Below, one piece after another: positions 17,311 through 25,589 of a stretch of 64,000 bases of DNA. The notes beneath the pieces are model-generated. The model was given only the letters and a program-made list of their open reading frames with translations. It was not told the DNA's origin and did not search any database. A program made the position numbers and the translations under genes. Location of the stretch: IMG/VR virus record IMGVR_UViG_3300032083_001599, positions 28,193 through 92,192 of that record. One strand, given 5' to 3'. How positions within the stretch are numbered: position 1 is the first letter of the stretch; the number at the start of each line of letters is the position of its first letter. This DNA is from a virus.

Positions 17311-17339
17311 CAGACAGATCAAATAAATATCTCTATAAT
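17311..17339 (+). promoter_or_regulatory. Overlapping sigma70-like and late promoter motifs
   Basis: CAGACA (17311-17316), a 17-base spacer and a perfect TATAAT (17334-17339) make a sigma70-type promoter; the -35 matches the consensus at 4 of 6 positions. An ATAAATA late motif (17323-17329) lies inside the spacer. Either could drive the operon beginning at 17363, giving early and late expression. Confidence 0.5.
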
Positions 17340-17362
17340 GGTATAGAGTTGATACTTTTCTT

Positions 17363-17557
17363 ATGACAGGATTTTATCTACTAGTAGCATGTTTCGTTTT
17401 ACTCATTGCCTATGGGGGCATAGAGGAAACGATGAAGCTAATTCATTATATTGATCTTACTATCAGATATGCAATTATAAAAGTAAAGCTTTATTTTATG
17501 AAAAAAAAATTAGAAAAAGAATTAGGAATTTTCTCCCGGAGTGATAACAATGGCTGA
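17363..17557 (+). CDS. Small membrane protein conserved in cyanophages, 64 aa
   Basis: One N-terminal transmembrane segment (MTGFYLLVACFVLLIAYGG) is followed by an amphipathic, basic cytoplasmic part (IKVKLYFMKKKLEKELG). The N-terminus is one I associate with small proteins found in many cyanomyoviruses, but no function is known. It overlaps the next gene by 8 bases and may follow the mixed early/late promoter at 17311-17339. Confidence 0.7.
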   Translation: MTGFYLLVACFVLLIAYGGIEETMKLIHYIDLTIRYAIIKVKLYFMKKKLEKELGIFSRSDNNG

Positions 17558-17846
17558 CGATAAATTTTCGGACCTCAAGCTGCAGCGTGAAGAATGCGAA
17601 AAATGTGGGGCAACTTGGATTAATGGAAAGCATGTATGGAGAGGTACTGCTAACGAAGGTAGTGAATTAGACCTTGCTGGTTTAGTCTGTAACAAGTTAG
17701 GTAATGAACAATGCATCAATCCATCAAAAGGTATTGAAGGCGGTGTAACATGGGCATATAGAGCGGGATTTATTGACGGTGCAATTAAGGAGAAAAAAGA
17801 GTCTATGGAGAAGATGAGAGACTTCGGAGAGGAGATGGGTTTTTAG
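17550..17846 (+). CDS. Zinc-ribbon-like small protein, 98 aa
   Basis: Starts at ATG 17550, chosen over an upstream in-frame GTG (17541) because GGAG at 17538-17541 sits 8 bases before it. Cysteines in CEKCGATW and further on in LVCNKLGNEQC could bind one zinc ion. The C-terminus is an acidic/basic helix (KEKKESMEKMRDFGEEMGF). No enzyme motif. Possibly a small nucleic-acid-binding or adaptor protein; function unknown. GGGTTT...AAACCC (17837-17857) straddles the stop and may form a weak hairpin before petE. Confidence 0.65.
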   Translation: MADDKFSDLKLQREECEKCGATWINGKHVWRGTANEGSELDLAGLVCNKLGNEQCINPSKGIEGGVTWAYRAGFIDGAIKEKKESMEKMRDFGEEMGF

Positions 17847-17917
17847 TTCTGAAACCCTAATAATTTTAGGAATAAACTACTAAGAATGTGCTAGATAGTA
17901 CAGTTGCATAATACTCA

Positions 17918-18241
17918 ATGAGAGCTATTTGTTTCTTTCTAGTTACATTCTTTTTTGCTATTCCTGCATGGGCAGTTGATGTCTCAATGGGTGCTGGTGG
18001 TAATCTAGTATTTGAACCGAATGAGATCACAATCTCTGCAGGTGACACAGTTCATTTTGTTAATGAGGCTCTACCTCCTCATAACATTATTGTTGAAGGT
18101 CGTGCAGATCTTTCAAGAGAAGCACTACTGTTTGCTCCTGGCGAATCACAAGATGTTGTATTTGCTGATAAAGGTGACTATAATTATTTCTGTGGTCCTC
18201 ACCAAGGTGCAGGCATGACAGGCGTAATTCATGTGGAGTAA
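17918..18241 (+). CDS. petE: Plastocyanin (host-like electron carrier)
   Basis: A type I blue-copper protein that carries electrons from cytochrome b6f to photosystem I in the thylakoid lumen. Residues 1-19 form a signal peptide (MRAICFFLVTFFFAIPAWA) with AxA-type cleavage. Copper ligands are visible: H55 in PPHN and C92, H95 and M100 in YFCGPHQGAGM, the canonical C-x2-H-x4-M spacing. The 107-residue precursor is shorter than cyanobacterial forms because the loop between the first His and the Cys is reduced (37 residues; about 47 in host proteins). As an auxiliary metabolic gene it would sustain light-driven ATP formation during infection. It begins a run of tiny membrane-protein genes; the next ATG follows its stop directly. 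Confidence 0.93.
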   Translation: MRAICFFLVTFFFAIPAWAVDVSMGAGGNLVFEPNEITISAGDTVHFVNEALPPHNIIVEGRADLSREALLFAPGESQDVVFADKGDYNYFCGPHQGAGMTGVIHVE

Positions 18242-18433
18242 ATGTCCAAAAGTTACATAACAAAAGAACAATGTCAAGGGATGATCGATGACGCAATTCG
18301 TAGACACAACCGTAATGCTGGAATTATTTCTATGTGTGTCGGTTGGGTTGTTCTCGCTTTATTTGCTGAGGGTCTCCTTAGACTTATAGGCATAATACCA
18401 CCACTGTTACCTTGGTTAGAATTAAAGCTATGA
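18242..18433 (+). CDS. Small membrane protein, 63 aa
   Basis: Begins on the base after the plastocyanin stop. A soluble N-terminus with MSKSYITKEQCQGMIDDAIR precedes a hydrophobic stretch (about residues 27-50, IISMCVGWVVLALFAEGLLR) and a Pro/Leu-rich end (GIIPPLLPWLELKL), so one or two membrane passes. No known family. Close coupling to petE suggests both act at, or are inserted into, the thylakoid or cytoplasmic membrane. Confidence 0.6.
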   Translation: MSKSYITKEQCQGMIDDAIRRHNRNAGIISMCVGWVVLALFAEGLLRLIGIIPPLLPWLELKL

Positions 18434-18567
18434 GTGGATTATTCGGAAACATATTACTGTGGATTTCAATTCCATTTGTATTATCGACAGTATTCTTCGC
18501 ATTTTATCGGGGAGAAAATTTTTATTATGAAAGCGATGATTATGATGGAAATGGAACAGCACATTAA
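18430..18567 (+). CDS. Small membrane protein, 45 aa
   Basis: ATG overlaps the previous TGA (ATGA). The product starts MSGLFGNILLWISIPFVLST and has a single transmembrane helix (residues 5-25), then a tyrosine/aspartate-rich tail (YRGENFYYESDDYDGNG). Function is not recognised; part of the petE-linked set of short membrane proteins. Its 3' end overlaps the next ORF by 17 bases. Confidence 0.55.
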   Translation: MSGLFGNILLWISIPFVLSTVFFAFYRGENFYYESDDYDGNGTAH

Positions 18568-18760
18568 ACTGCGTTATGATTTTGCTATGAGTGCATTCGC
18601 TAGAATGTTTGGCGTAAATCATGTAATGGCTTCAAATGATATTTCTAGATTCTGTAAAAAGTGGTCTGAGACTGAGAATGAAGAAGCACCTAATGGAACT
18701 ATAAGTGAGATTAACTTTTACTTTTTAGACTTCTGGAAAACCTGGGGAGGATATGTATGA
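18551..18760 (+). CDS. Small soluble protein, 69 aa
   Basis: The frame is open further upstream, but that part is a shadow of the 45-residue gene; I prefer the ATG at 18551 (MEQHIKLRYDFAMSAFARMF), with 18542 as an alternative. The protein is helical with one Cys and an acidic patch (WSETENEEAPNGT). No domain recognised. It is coupled to the next gene by ATGA. Confidence 0.5.
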   Translation: MEQHIKLRYDFAMSAFARMFGVNHVMASNDISRFCKKWSETENEEAPNGTISEINFYFLDFWKTWGGYV

Positions 18761-18936
18761 CCAATATAGCCCTCAAGGCAGCACACTTTGCTGCTGCTAC
18801 ACTCAATAACCCTTTTGGAGTTGGTGCATTAAGTCTTGCACTAATTGTTGTACCTATTGTAGGGATGGATTTAGTACATAGGTATGGATGGCAGCACTGG
18901 GAACCATTCAATAAAACTAGAAGGGTATCTAAATAA
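18757..18936 (+). CDS. Small membrane protein, 59 aa
   Basis: ATGA overlap with the upstream gene and a good GGGGAGG Shine-Dalgarno (18744-18750) just before it. One transmembrane segment covers about residues 20-39 (FGVGALSLALIVVPIVGMDL), with a basic C-terminal tail (NKTRRVSK). Ends the plastocyanin-linked cluster. Function unknown. Confidence 0.55.
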   Translation: MTNIALKAAHFAAATLNNPFGVGALSLALIVVPIVGMDLVHRYGWQHWEPFNKTRRVSK

Positions 18937-18956
18937 TTATAAAGTCACTTGTTGTG

Positions 18957-19901
18957 ATGAATAGGTATCAAAAAGCAATACAATACACAAAACCACTTGT
19001 TAAAATTGATGAGAAGATTGCTTTTCTTAAAGAGAAGATGGTAACAGCCGGTATGTATTCTGTAGTGGATACATCCCCCGAAGTGCTTGAGGTTGGACCA
19101 ACATTTGAGCCAGCACCTCTTGGTGATTTTTCTGACCTAAGTTCTTTTGTATGGGATAGTGCAGCTCAAGGAGATGGTACTCCGGGTGTTCTTCCAAATC
19201 TTAGTCAATTGCAGACTACAGATATTAATGGGGTTACCCAACCTAGATTAGAAATGCCTCAAATTGAAACCAGTGACGGCAGTAAGTATATTGGAACACC
19301 ATATGCTATGGCATTTTCTGGTAGTATGGCATTGACTGGAACTTCTCTTGGGTATATTAATGAGAATGGGTATAACCATGTATATCAATTGAGTAATGTT
19401 TTTGGTGTAAGTTATAATGAGTTTGCTAGAAAATTTGCTCAAGCTTACACAGAAGGAAATTTTACACAAAAAACAATTTACATGTGGTCGGGTATAGATT
19501 GTTTGCTTGGTCAGTGCAGAGGGGGTGCCGCATATTACCCACCTGGTACAAGTAATGTTGCACCCCATGCATCAAGAGTTTTATATCCGTATACATTATT
19601 GATTCCAGTTGATGGGAGTGGGATTCCCAAAGGAAATCCAGTAATGACTGATGTAGGTGTAAGATCACAATCAAAAAGAGTCGCTTCGGTTATAAGTCGG
19701 GATGGTATTGGCGATCCAAATTATTATCCAGGACCAATCGCTATGGGTCCTGATACTCTTTGGGAAATGATTAATGAATATAAAAGTCCAGCAACTCCTG
19801 CTTACATGAAGCAAAACATTATAAAGGGATTAAGTGACTGGGCTAAACCTGGATCTAATAATCGTCGCAAACTTCAAGGTTTAGGACTTCCGCTAGTTTA
19901 A
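18957..19901 (+). CDS. Unknown protein, 314 aa, possibly virion-associated
   Basis: Start taken at ATG 18957 (a GTG lies one codon upstream). The helical N-terminus contains AFLKE-K, which could be a gp21-type cleavage site, but this is weak. The middle is rich in Gly/Ser/Asn with GTPYAMAFSGSMALTGTSLG and a Cys pair in SGIDCLLGQCRGGAAYY. The C-terminus is basic (KPGSNNRRKLQGLG). No known family recognised. Length and composition fit a structural protein; it is coupled to the next small gene by a one-base gap. Confidence 0.6.
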   Translation: MNRYQKAIQYTKPLVKIDEKIAFLKEKMVTAGMYSVVDTSPEVLEVGPTFEPAPLGDFSDLSSFVWDSAAQGDGTPGVLPNLSQLQTTDINGVTQPRLEMPQIETSDGSKYIGTPYAMAFSGSMALTGTSLGYINENGYNHVYQLSNVFGVSYNEFARKFAQAYTEGNFTQKTIYMWSGIDCLLGQCRGGAAYYPPGTSNVAPHASRVLYPYTLLIPVDGSGIPKGNPVMTDVGVRSQSKRVASVISRDGIGDPNYYPGPIAMGPDTLWEMINEYKSPATPAYMKQNIIKGLSDWAKPGSNNRRKLQGLGLPLV

Positions 19902-19902
19902 A

Positions 19903-20286
19903 ATGATAGAATATAACGGTAAAAAAATAACAGCAGAAAATATTACTATTGAGGATATAGAAGTTCTCTTTGATTTTGATAAAGATGTAATGCTTCAACA
20001 TAGATTGAATTTAGGAAAGGATTATGTTAATAAACAATTCCCAGAAAATGTAGAGCAGACTTCAAGAGTTAAAAAACTTTTGAAGAGAAATCTTGAACTG
20101 TCTGACCCCAAAACATTTAAAGATCCTAAACCAGTGATGACCTATGGTAAATTATTTGGTGGTGATCATAAGAATAAGCGTGTTAAAATTAAGGAGCATG
20201 GTGGGAAGTCTTTACTCTCTGTTAATAGATTTCTAATGAAAGAAAAACGGAAAGATACTTCTAGACTTAGGTGGTTAAAATCATGA
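19903..20286 (+). CDS. Unknown basic protein, 127 aa
   Basis: A charged, helical protein starting MIEYNGKKITAENITIEDIE and ending in a very basic stretch (KEKRKDTSRLRWLKS). No membrane segment or catalytic motif is visible. Follows the 314-residue protein by one base and ends in ATGA with the next gene. The basic C-terminal half (GDHKNKRVKIKEHGGK) could bind nucleic acid, but this is only composition-based. Confidence 0.55.
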   Translation: MIEYNGKKITAENITIEDIEVLFDFDKDVMLQHRLNLGKDYVNKQFPENVEQTSRVKKLLKRNLELSDPKTFKDPKPVMTYGKLFGGDHKNKRVKIKEHGGKSLLSVNRFLMKEKRKDTSRLRWLKS

Positions 20287-20486
20287 ATTTACTATTACAA
20301 CCACATACTAATGTAAACGATCCTGTATGGTCGGTGATCTTTATGGTATTTCTTTCTGTTTGTATGGCTCTTTATGTCATTTACTATATACTAGGAATCG
20401 ACGAAAAAGAAAATGGGAGCCATGACACCACCGAGCAGGAAGAGTTGCTACAACTTCCGAGTGACGGAGATCAATCGTGTCCTTGA
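20283..20486 (+). CDS. Small membrane protein, 67 aa
   Basis: Start at ATG 20283 overlapping the previous TGA. A single transmembrane helix (about residues 17-38, WSVIFMVFLSVCMALYVIYY) is followed by an acidic cytoplasmic or lumenal tail (EEELLQLPSDGDQSCP-like). The last 74 bases overlap the thermonuclease gene in another frame. Function unknown. Confidence 0.55.
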   Translation: MNLLLQPHTNVNDPVWSVIFMVFLSVCMALYVIYYILGIDEKENGSHDTTEQEELLQLPSDGDQSCP

Positions 20487-20871
20487 TGGTGATACTATTG
20501 ATGTTACTATCGACCTCGGGTTTGATCTATACAAGAAAGAAAGAGTTAGAGTTGCAGGAGTTGATACGCCAGAGAAGAGGACCAGAAACTTAGAGGAGAA
20601 GGCACTTGGAATCGACGCAACCAACTGGCTCAAAGAAAAACTCGAAGGCACTTTGGCTGGTGATGATGAGTTGTCTGTTAGGACTGAACTTGTTGGTGGC
20701 ACTGGCAAATACGGGCGTCTTCTGGGTTGGCTTTACATTGGGGACGACAGTGTGTCCCTTAACGAGCAAATGATTGAGGAGGGTTATGCTCATGCTTATG
20801 ACGGAGGAACAAAAAACATGGACCTTGAAGCACTCAGAGAAATCAGAAGGGCACACGGCACGATGGTGTAG
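20413..20871 (+). CDS. Thermonuclease-like (SNase fold) nuclease, 152 aa
   Basis: A staphylococcal-nuclease-family enzyme that hydrolyses DNA or RNA using calcium. DGDT (residues 25-28), VRVAGVDTPE (45-54) and KYGRLLGWLYI (99-109) are the classic blocks; R46 or R56, E54 and R102 are candidates for catalysis, and LNEQMIEEGYAHAY matches the conserved C-terminal helix. No signal peptide, so it should act in the cytoplasm, possibly degrading host nucleic acid or processing phage DNA. SNase-like genes recur in cyanophages. The start overlaps the end of the upstream membrane gene. Confidence 0.82.
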   Translation: MGAMTPPSRKSCYNFRVTEINRVLDGDTIDVTIDLGFDLYKKERVRVAGVDTPEKRTRNLEEKALGIDATNWLKEKLEGTLAGDDELSVRTELVGGTGKYGRLLGWLYIGDDSVSLNEQMIEEGYAHAYDGGTKNMDLEALREIRRAHGTMV

Positions 20872-20954
20872 AAGTGTTGTCTGTGGATCTAGTGTCTTTA
20901 TCCCAGACTCTGAGTTTGGAGGAGAAAAATGCGAACTAACATGTGATATCAACT

Positions 20955-21131
20955 ATGAATTTTGAATTAGATATGGATGACTATGCTATCATCCTTAATG
21001 CATTACATTACTACAAGAAAGTTGAGAAGCGAGGAAACTTCAAGCAGTACAACGAAGAGCGTGTAAATAAATTAAGAGACAAAATGGCATATCAATTAAT
21101 CCCCAGTCCCGATTCTAAGCCAAGATCATGA
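20955..21131 (+). CDS. Small helical protein, 58 aa
   Basis: Start at ATG 20955 (MNFELDMDDYAIILNALHYY). A strong GGAGGAG (20918-20924) lies too far upstream; it would instead serve an ATG at 20929 that opens only five codons (to TGA 20944), so the short ORF may act as a leader whose translation feeds this gene. The protein is helical and charged with no known domain. The gap 20872-20954 holds nothing else that I can support. Confidence 0.5.
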   Translation: MNFELDMDDYAIILNALHYYKKVEKRGNFKQYNEERVNKLRDKMAYQLIPSPDSKPRS

Positions 21132-21211
21132 GCGCAGTATTTGTATTTTCTTTTGTCTCATTGCTATGTTTTGCAATGCACATTACTTGGCCACTACCTT
21201 ATAGAAAATAA
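21128..21211 (+). CDS. Very short membrane peptide, 27 aa
   Basis: ATGA overlap with the previous gene and a TAATG overlap with the terminase gene bracket a 27-codon frame encoding MSAVFVFSFVSLLCFAMHIT then a short basic end. It is almost entirely a transmembrane helix. The two tidy overlaps argue that it is translated, but at this size a chance ORF cannot be excluded. Confidence 0.4.
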   Translation: MSAVFVFSFVSLLCFAMHITWPLPYRK

Positions 21212-22875
21212 TGTCTTCAAATGAAATTTACTTAGGTAATCCTAACCTAAAAAAAGCAAATACTTCTGTAGAATTTTCCAAAGAAGATGTCAAAGAATAT
21301 TTAAAATGTAAAGATGATCCAGTATATTTTGCAAAGAACTATGTAAAAATTGTTTCTCTGGATGAAGGTCTTGTACCTTTTAAGATGTGGGGATTTCAAG
21401 AGAAATTAATTCGCAATTTCCATGAGAAACGATTTAATATCTGTAAGATGCCAAGACAGACTGGTAAGTCTACAACTTGCGTATCTTATCTTTTACATTT
21501 TATTGTTTTTAATGATAGTGTCAATGTTGGTATACTTGCCAACAAAGCAGCAACAGCAAGAGAGCTTTTAAGTAGGTTACAAACTGCATATGAGAACTTG
21601 CCAAAGTGGATGCAACAGGGTATTCTATCCTGGAACAAAGGTAGTATGGAGCTAGAAAATGGCAGTAAGATATTGGCAGCATCTACATCTGCAAGTGCTG
21701 TCAGAGGTATGTCGTTTAACATCATCTTCCTCGATGAGTTTGCGTTCGTTCCAAATCATATTGCAGAGTCGTTCTTTGCCTCTGTTTATCCTACTATTAC
21801 TTCTGGTAAAAGCACAAAGGTAATCATGGTTTCAACGCCTCACGGCATGAACCATTTTTACAGATACTGGCATGATGCACAAAGAGGAAAAAACGAATAT
21901 ACTGCAACAGAAGTTCACTGGTCTGAAGTCCCTGGTAGGGATGCAGCGTGGAAGGCACAAACCATTGCCAACACCTCAGACCAACAGTTTAAAGTTGAGT
22001 TTGAATGCGAATTCCTTGGATCCGTTGATACTCTTATTAGTGTTGCTAAATTAAGAAATCTTGTTTTTGACGACCCAATACAAAACAATGGAAAGGGACT
22101 CGTGGTATATGAAGAACCAAAGAAGGATCGTGATTATATCGTAACTGTTGACACTGCGCGTGGCATTGATCATGACTATTCGGCATTTGTAATTTTTGAT
22201 ATTTCAGAGTTCCCATATAAAACTGTAGCAAGATATAAGAATAATGAAATTAAGCCCATGCTATTCCCAAATATTATTTTGGATATGGCGAAAGCTTATA
22301 ACAATGCTTATGTATTGGTTGAGGTTAATGATATTGGAGAACAGGTTTCATCAATTTTACAATACGATCTAGAATATGAGAATATGCTGATGTGCTCTAT
22401 GAGAGGTAGAGCAGGTCAACAAGTAGGTACAGGTTTCAGTGGTAAGAAAACCCAACTGGGTGTCCGAATGACCGCTGCTGTAAAGAAGACTGGTTGCTCA
22501 AATCTAAAGGCATTAATAGAAGAAGATAAACTCGTAACCAGTGATTATGATATCATTGCAGAATTGACGACATTCATCCAGAAGAAACAGTCGTGGGAAG
22601 CGGAAGATGGATGCCACGATGACCTTGCAATGTGTTTAGTTATTTTTGCATGGTTAGTAGCTCAAGATTACTTCAGAGAGATGACGGACAATGATGTCCG
22701 CAAGAGAATCTATGAAGATCAGAAAGATCAGATCGAACAAGATATGGCACCTTTTGGATTTATCAGTGATGGATTAGATGATGAGACATTTGTTGAAGGT
22801 GGAGATAGGTGGACTGTAGATAAGGAGATGTCATCAACATATGGTGATATGTCTTACATGTGGGATTACAACTGA
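21211..22875 (+). CDS. gp17: Terminase large subunit gp17
   Basis: The ATPase and nuclease that pumps DNA into the prohead through the portal and cuts headfuls. Walker A RQTGKST lies at residues 82-88 and Walker B IIFLDEF at 171-177; the coupling motif follows (VSTPHGMNHFYRYW). The nuclease half carries VTVDTARGIDHDYSAFVIFD (from residue 311) and the late acidic motif in DGCHDDLAMCL, giving the three metal-binding acids. At 554 residues it is somewhat shorter than T4 gp17 (610). It precedes the sheath gene, as in T4. Confidence 0.96.
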   Translation: MSSNEIYLGNPNLKKANTSVEFSKEDVKEYLKCKDDPVYFAKNYVKIVSLDEGLVPFKMWGFQEKLIRNFHEKRFNICKMPRQTGKSTTCVSYLLHFIVFNDSVNVGILANKAATARELLSRLQTAYENLPKWMQQGILSWNKGSMELENGSKILAASTSASAVRGMSFNIIFLDEFAFVPNHIAESFFASVYPTITSGKSTKVIMVSTPHGMNHFYRYWHDAQRGKNEYTATEVHWSEVPGRDAAWKAQTIANTSDQQFKVEFECEFLGSVDTLISVAKLRNLVFDDPIQNNGKGLVVYEEPKKDRDYIVTVDTARGIDHDYSAFVIFDISEFPYKTVARYKNNEIKPMLFPNIILDMAKAYNNAYVLVEVNDIGEQVSSILQYDLEYENMLMCSMRGRAGQQVGTGFSGKKTQLGVRMTAAVKKTGCSNLKALIEEDKLVTSDYDIIAELTTFIQKKQSWEAEDGCHDDLAMCLVIFAWLVAQDYFREMTDNDVRKRIYEDQKDQIEQDMAPFGFISDGLDDETFVEGGDRWTVDKEMSSTYGDMSYMWDYN

Positions 22876-23105
22876 TGGAAATAGATGATGAATTTGAATT
22901 AGGTCATCTATACCTTTCTGAGAGGAAATGTAGGACTTGCAATAAGATGAAAGATTTGATGAATGATTTTTATAGAACTCATAAAGATAGAGGAGATTCT
23001 CCATCAGCATATTCATATGAATGCAAGTCATGCACTAAAGAAAGAGTAGTTATGACAAGGAAACAAAAAGATAAATTATTGTATTGGTGCTATCCAGATT
23101 GGTAG
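22875..23105 (+). CDS. Zinc-finger small protein, 76 aa
   Basis: The ATG overlaps the terminase TGA. Two C-x2-C pairs, CRTC and CKSC, lie about 30 residues apart around FYRTHKDRGDSPSAY, as in the zinc-binding framework of HNH-type proteins, but the His-Asn-His catalytic residues are not evident. It may be a small DNA-binding partner of the terminase; HNH proteins beside terminases support cos or pac cleavage in other phages. Function here is inferred. Confidence 0.62.
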   Translation: MEIDDEFELGHLYLSERKCRTCNKMKDLMNDFYRTHKDRGDSPSAYSYECKSCTKERVVMTRKQKDKLLYWCYPDW

Positions 23106-23144
23106 TGTTCATGTATGGTTTCCCCACTCAAAAAGGTCTAAACT

Positions 23145-23151
23145 CTAAATA
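23145..23151 (+). promoter_or_regulatory. Late promoter motif CTAAATA (gene 18)
   Basis: CTAAATA lies 37 bases before the sheath ATG in an intergenic gap of 82 bases. It is the cyanophage variant of the T4 late -10 element and is expected to be recognised by gp55. Confidence 0.6.
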
Positions 23152-23187
23152 TTAGTAGACAAAATTGGATTCTATTGGGAGTTAAAG

Positions 23188-25554
23188 ATGCCGCTCAACC
23201 TAGCATCTCCTGGAATTGTCGTAAAGGAAGTTGACCTAACCCAAGGTAGAGTAGACCCCACTTCTACTCTAGCTGCAGGTATCGTAGCTCCCTTTGCAAA
23301 AGGACCAGTCGAGAAACCCACACTTATCGAAACCGAGGCGGATCTTCTAGAGACCTTCGGTTCACCATACAAAGACAGCAACCACTACGAATATTGGTTG
23401 ACAGCTTCATCGTACCTAGCATATGGCGGCGTACTTCGCGTTGTTAGATCTAACGATACAGAGCTCAAGAACTCCTTTGTTGGTACTGCTAGCAGCGTCA
23501 CGATTAAAAGCGTAGACGATTATATCAACAAAGGATATTCTGAAAACAACATTACTAATGTTGTTGTTGCTGCTAGAAACCCTGGTTCCTGGGCAAATGG
23601 AATTAAGGTTGCCATCCTAGACAGTCTTGCAGATCAAATCATCACTGGTGTTGACACTAGTGCTATTCTTGGATTTTCTTCTACTGCTAATGGCGGTCTT
23701 GCTGCTGTTGCCGGATACGAAAACGGTATTTCAGATATTGATCTGACTGTAGGTCTGGGTGTCACTCAGGCAGTACCTGCTGGAACAGTTGTTGCTGGTG
23801 TTGGCGCTACCTCACTGCTTGATGGATACCTTAAGGGTGTAATCACAGAAGTTGGTTCTGGTCAAGTTTCAGTTAAGCTTGTATCACATGTCAGTTCTGC
23901 TGGAACAGAAACTTCTGTTGAATATACTCCTGGTGGAGTTTATGAATTCCAGAATACTGGTTCATTCTCACTACATGTTCAATCCACTGTAGGTTCTTCC
24001 AAACTTGGTTGGGTATCAGGAACAGTTTCTTACGGTTCTAGTTTTGCATCTAGTGATTTCTTCACAGCTCTGACTGGTGCAGGTATTACTAGTGGAGATG
24101 CTCGCTGGGTTGCAGCTGCAGCATATGATGGAGACATCGATTACACTGGTGCTACCGATTGGTTCGACAATCAAACCATTACTCTTACCAATGGATCTAC
24201 AATTGCTTGGAATTCCCTTGCAGATAGACCCGGTACTTCTGCATTCGCTGCAGCCAGAAACGCCAAGAACGATGAAGTTCATGTTGCTCTGATTGACGAC
24301 GCTGGTAAAATCACCGGCAACGCTGGTACACTTCTTGAGAAGTATATCTCAGCATCTAAAGCAAAAGATTCAGTATACTCTGCTGGTTCTTCTTCTTACT
24401 GGAGAAAACTTTTTGAAGTTTCTAGTCAGTATGCATTTGGCGGTGGAGCTCCCGCAGGTGTTGTAACAACAGACCTGGATGCAAACTTTGATCCTAAGAC
24501 TGATGTTGCATGGGATCAAGATACTGAGAATGTTTCTTTCGCTTCCATCGGAAACTATCAAGCATCATTTGCCATGGGTCTTAACTATGGCGGCAAAGCT
24601 GGAATCAACAGTACAGGTGCTCTTAGCGTAAGCGTAGGAGACCTTTCTAGTGGTTACGATCTTCTTGCAAATAAAGATGCATACGAGTTAGATTTCCTGA
24701 TGATGGGATCTGCTGCTCACGGTAGAGAGGCATCACAAGCTCTTGCAAATAAACTAATTGCAGTCGCAGAAATTAGAAAAGATTGTGTTGCATGCATCTC
24801 TCCCCATAGACAAGCATTCCTTGCTACATCTGGAGATGGAGAAGACCTAACGCTAAGTTCCGATACTGTTACTTCTGCTATAACTGCCTTCTACTCTTCA
24901 GTAACCTCATCTTCTTACGCTATTCTTGATAGTGGTTACAAGTACATGTATGATCGCTTCAGTAAAGCGTTCCGTTATGTACCCCTTAATGGTGATATTG
25001 CTGGCCTTTGCGCTAGAAATGATATCAATAACTTCCCCTGGTTCTCACCGGGTGGAACTACACGAGGTGCAATCCTCAACGCTGTAAAATTAGCGTACAC
25101 TCCCTCACAAGCTGAGAGGGATAAGTTATACTCTGCAAGAGTTAACCCAGTAATTTTCTCGCCTGGTGCTGGTATTATCCTCTTTGGTGATAAGACAGCT
25201 CTTGGTAAATCCTCGGCATTCGACAGAATCAATGTCCGTCGTCTGTTTATTTACTTAGAGAAAGCAATCTCAGCCGCCGCAAGAGATCAACTCTTTGAGT
25301 TCAACGATGAGATTACGAGACTCAACTTCCTGAACATTGTTGAACCTTTCCTTCGCGATGTACAATCTAAGAGAGGTGTTACCGATTTCGTCGTAATTTG
25401 CGATGAAACAAATAACACTGCTGCGGTAATTGACAACAACGAATTTGTTGCTGACATCTTTATCAAACCTGCTAGGTCGATTAACTTCATCGGTCTGACC
25501 TTCGTCGCTACCCGCACGGGAGTCAGTTTTGAAGAAGTTATTGGTCGAGTTTGA
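23188..25554 (+). CDS. gp18: Tail sheath protein gp18
   Basis: The contractile sheath subunit. The N-terminus LASPGIVVKEVDLTQGRVD with VAPFAKGPVEKPTLI is the family signature, and the C-terminal FIKPARSINFIGLTFVATRTG motif that donates the linking strand between subunits is intact. At 788 residues it is longer than T4 gp18 (659); the extra Gly/Ser/Thr-rich part is about residues 150-440, probably a surface-exposed insertion domain. A late motif lies upstream and the tube gene follows after 35 bases. Confidence 0.96.
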   Translation: MPLNLASPGIVVKEVDLTQGRVDPTSTLAAGIVAPFAKGPVEKPTLIETEADLLETFGSPYKDSNHYEYWLTASSYLAYGGVLRVVRSNDTELKNSFVGTASSVTIKSVDDYINKGYSENNITNVVVAARNPGSWANGIKVAILDSLADQIITGVDTSAILGFSSTANGGLAAVAGYENGISDIDLTVGLGVTQAVPAGTVVAGVGATSLLDGYLKGVITEVGSGQVSVKLVSHVSSAGTETSVEYTPGGVYEFQNTGSFSLHVQSTVGSSKLGWVSGTVSYGSSFASSDFFTALTGAGITSGDARWVAAAAYDGDIDYTGATDWFDNQTITLTNGSTIAWNSLADRPGTSAFAAARNAKNDEVHVALIDDAGKITGNAGTLLEKYISASKAKDSVYSAGSSSYWRKLFEVSSQYAFGGGAPAGVVTTDLDANFDPKTDVAWDQDTENVSFASIGNYQASFAMGLNYGGKAGINSTGALSVSVGDLSSGYDLLANKDAYELDFLMMGSAAHGREASQALANKLIAVAEIRKDCVACISPHRQAFLATSGDGEDLTLSSDTVTSAITAFYSSVTSSSYAILDSGYKYMYDRFSKAFRYVPLNGDIAGLCARNDINNFPWFSPGGTTRGAILNAVKLAYTPSQAERDKLYSARVNPVIFSPGAGIILFGDKTALGKSSAFDRINVRRLFIYLEKAISAAARDQLFEFNDEITRLNFLNIVEPFLRDVQSKRGVTDFVVICDETNNTAAVIDNNEFVADIFIKPARSINFIGLTFVATRTGVSFEEVIGRV

Positions 25555-25589
25555 TCGCCTTATAATAAACTCATAGGAGAACCCAAACA

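Noticed and set aside
17884-17912. Separate promoter directly before petE
   Set aside because: CATAAT at 17907-17912 lacks a -35 at proper spacing; transcription from 17311-17339 is sufficient to explain expression.
18434-18550. N-terminal extension of the 69-residue protein to 18434
   Set aside because: This part is the other-frame reading of the 45-residue membrane gene; an ATG at 18551 gives a better-behaved protein.
20872-20954. tRNA gene in the gap after the thermonuclease
   Set aside because: The segment has no acceptor pairing, no GTTCGA-type T loop and no anticodon arm.
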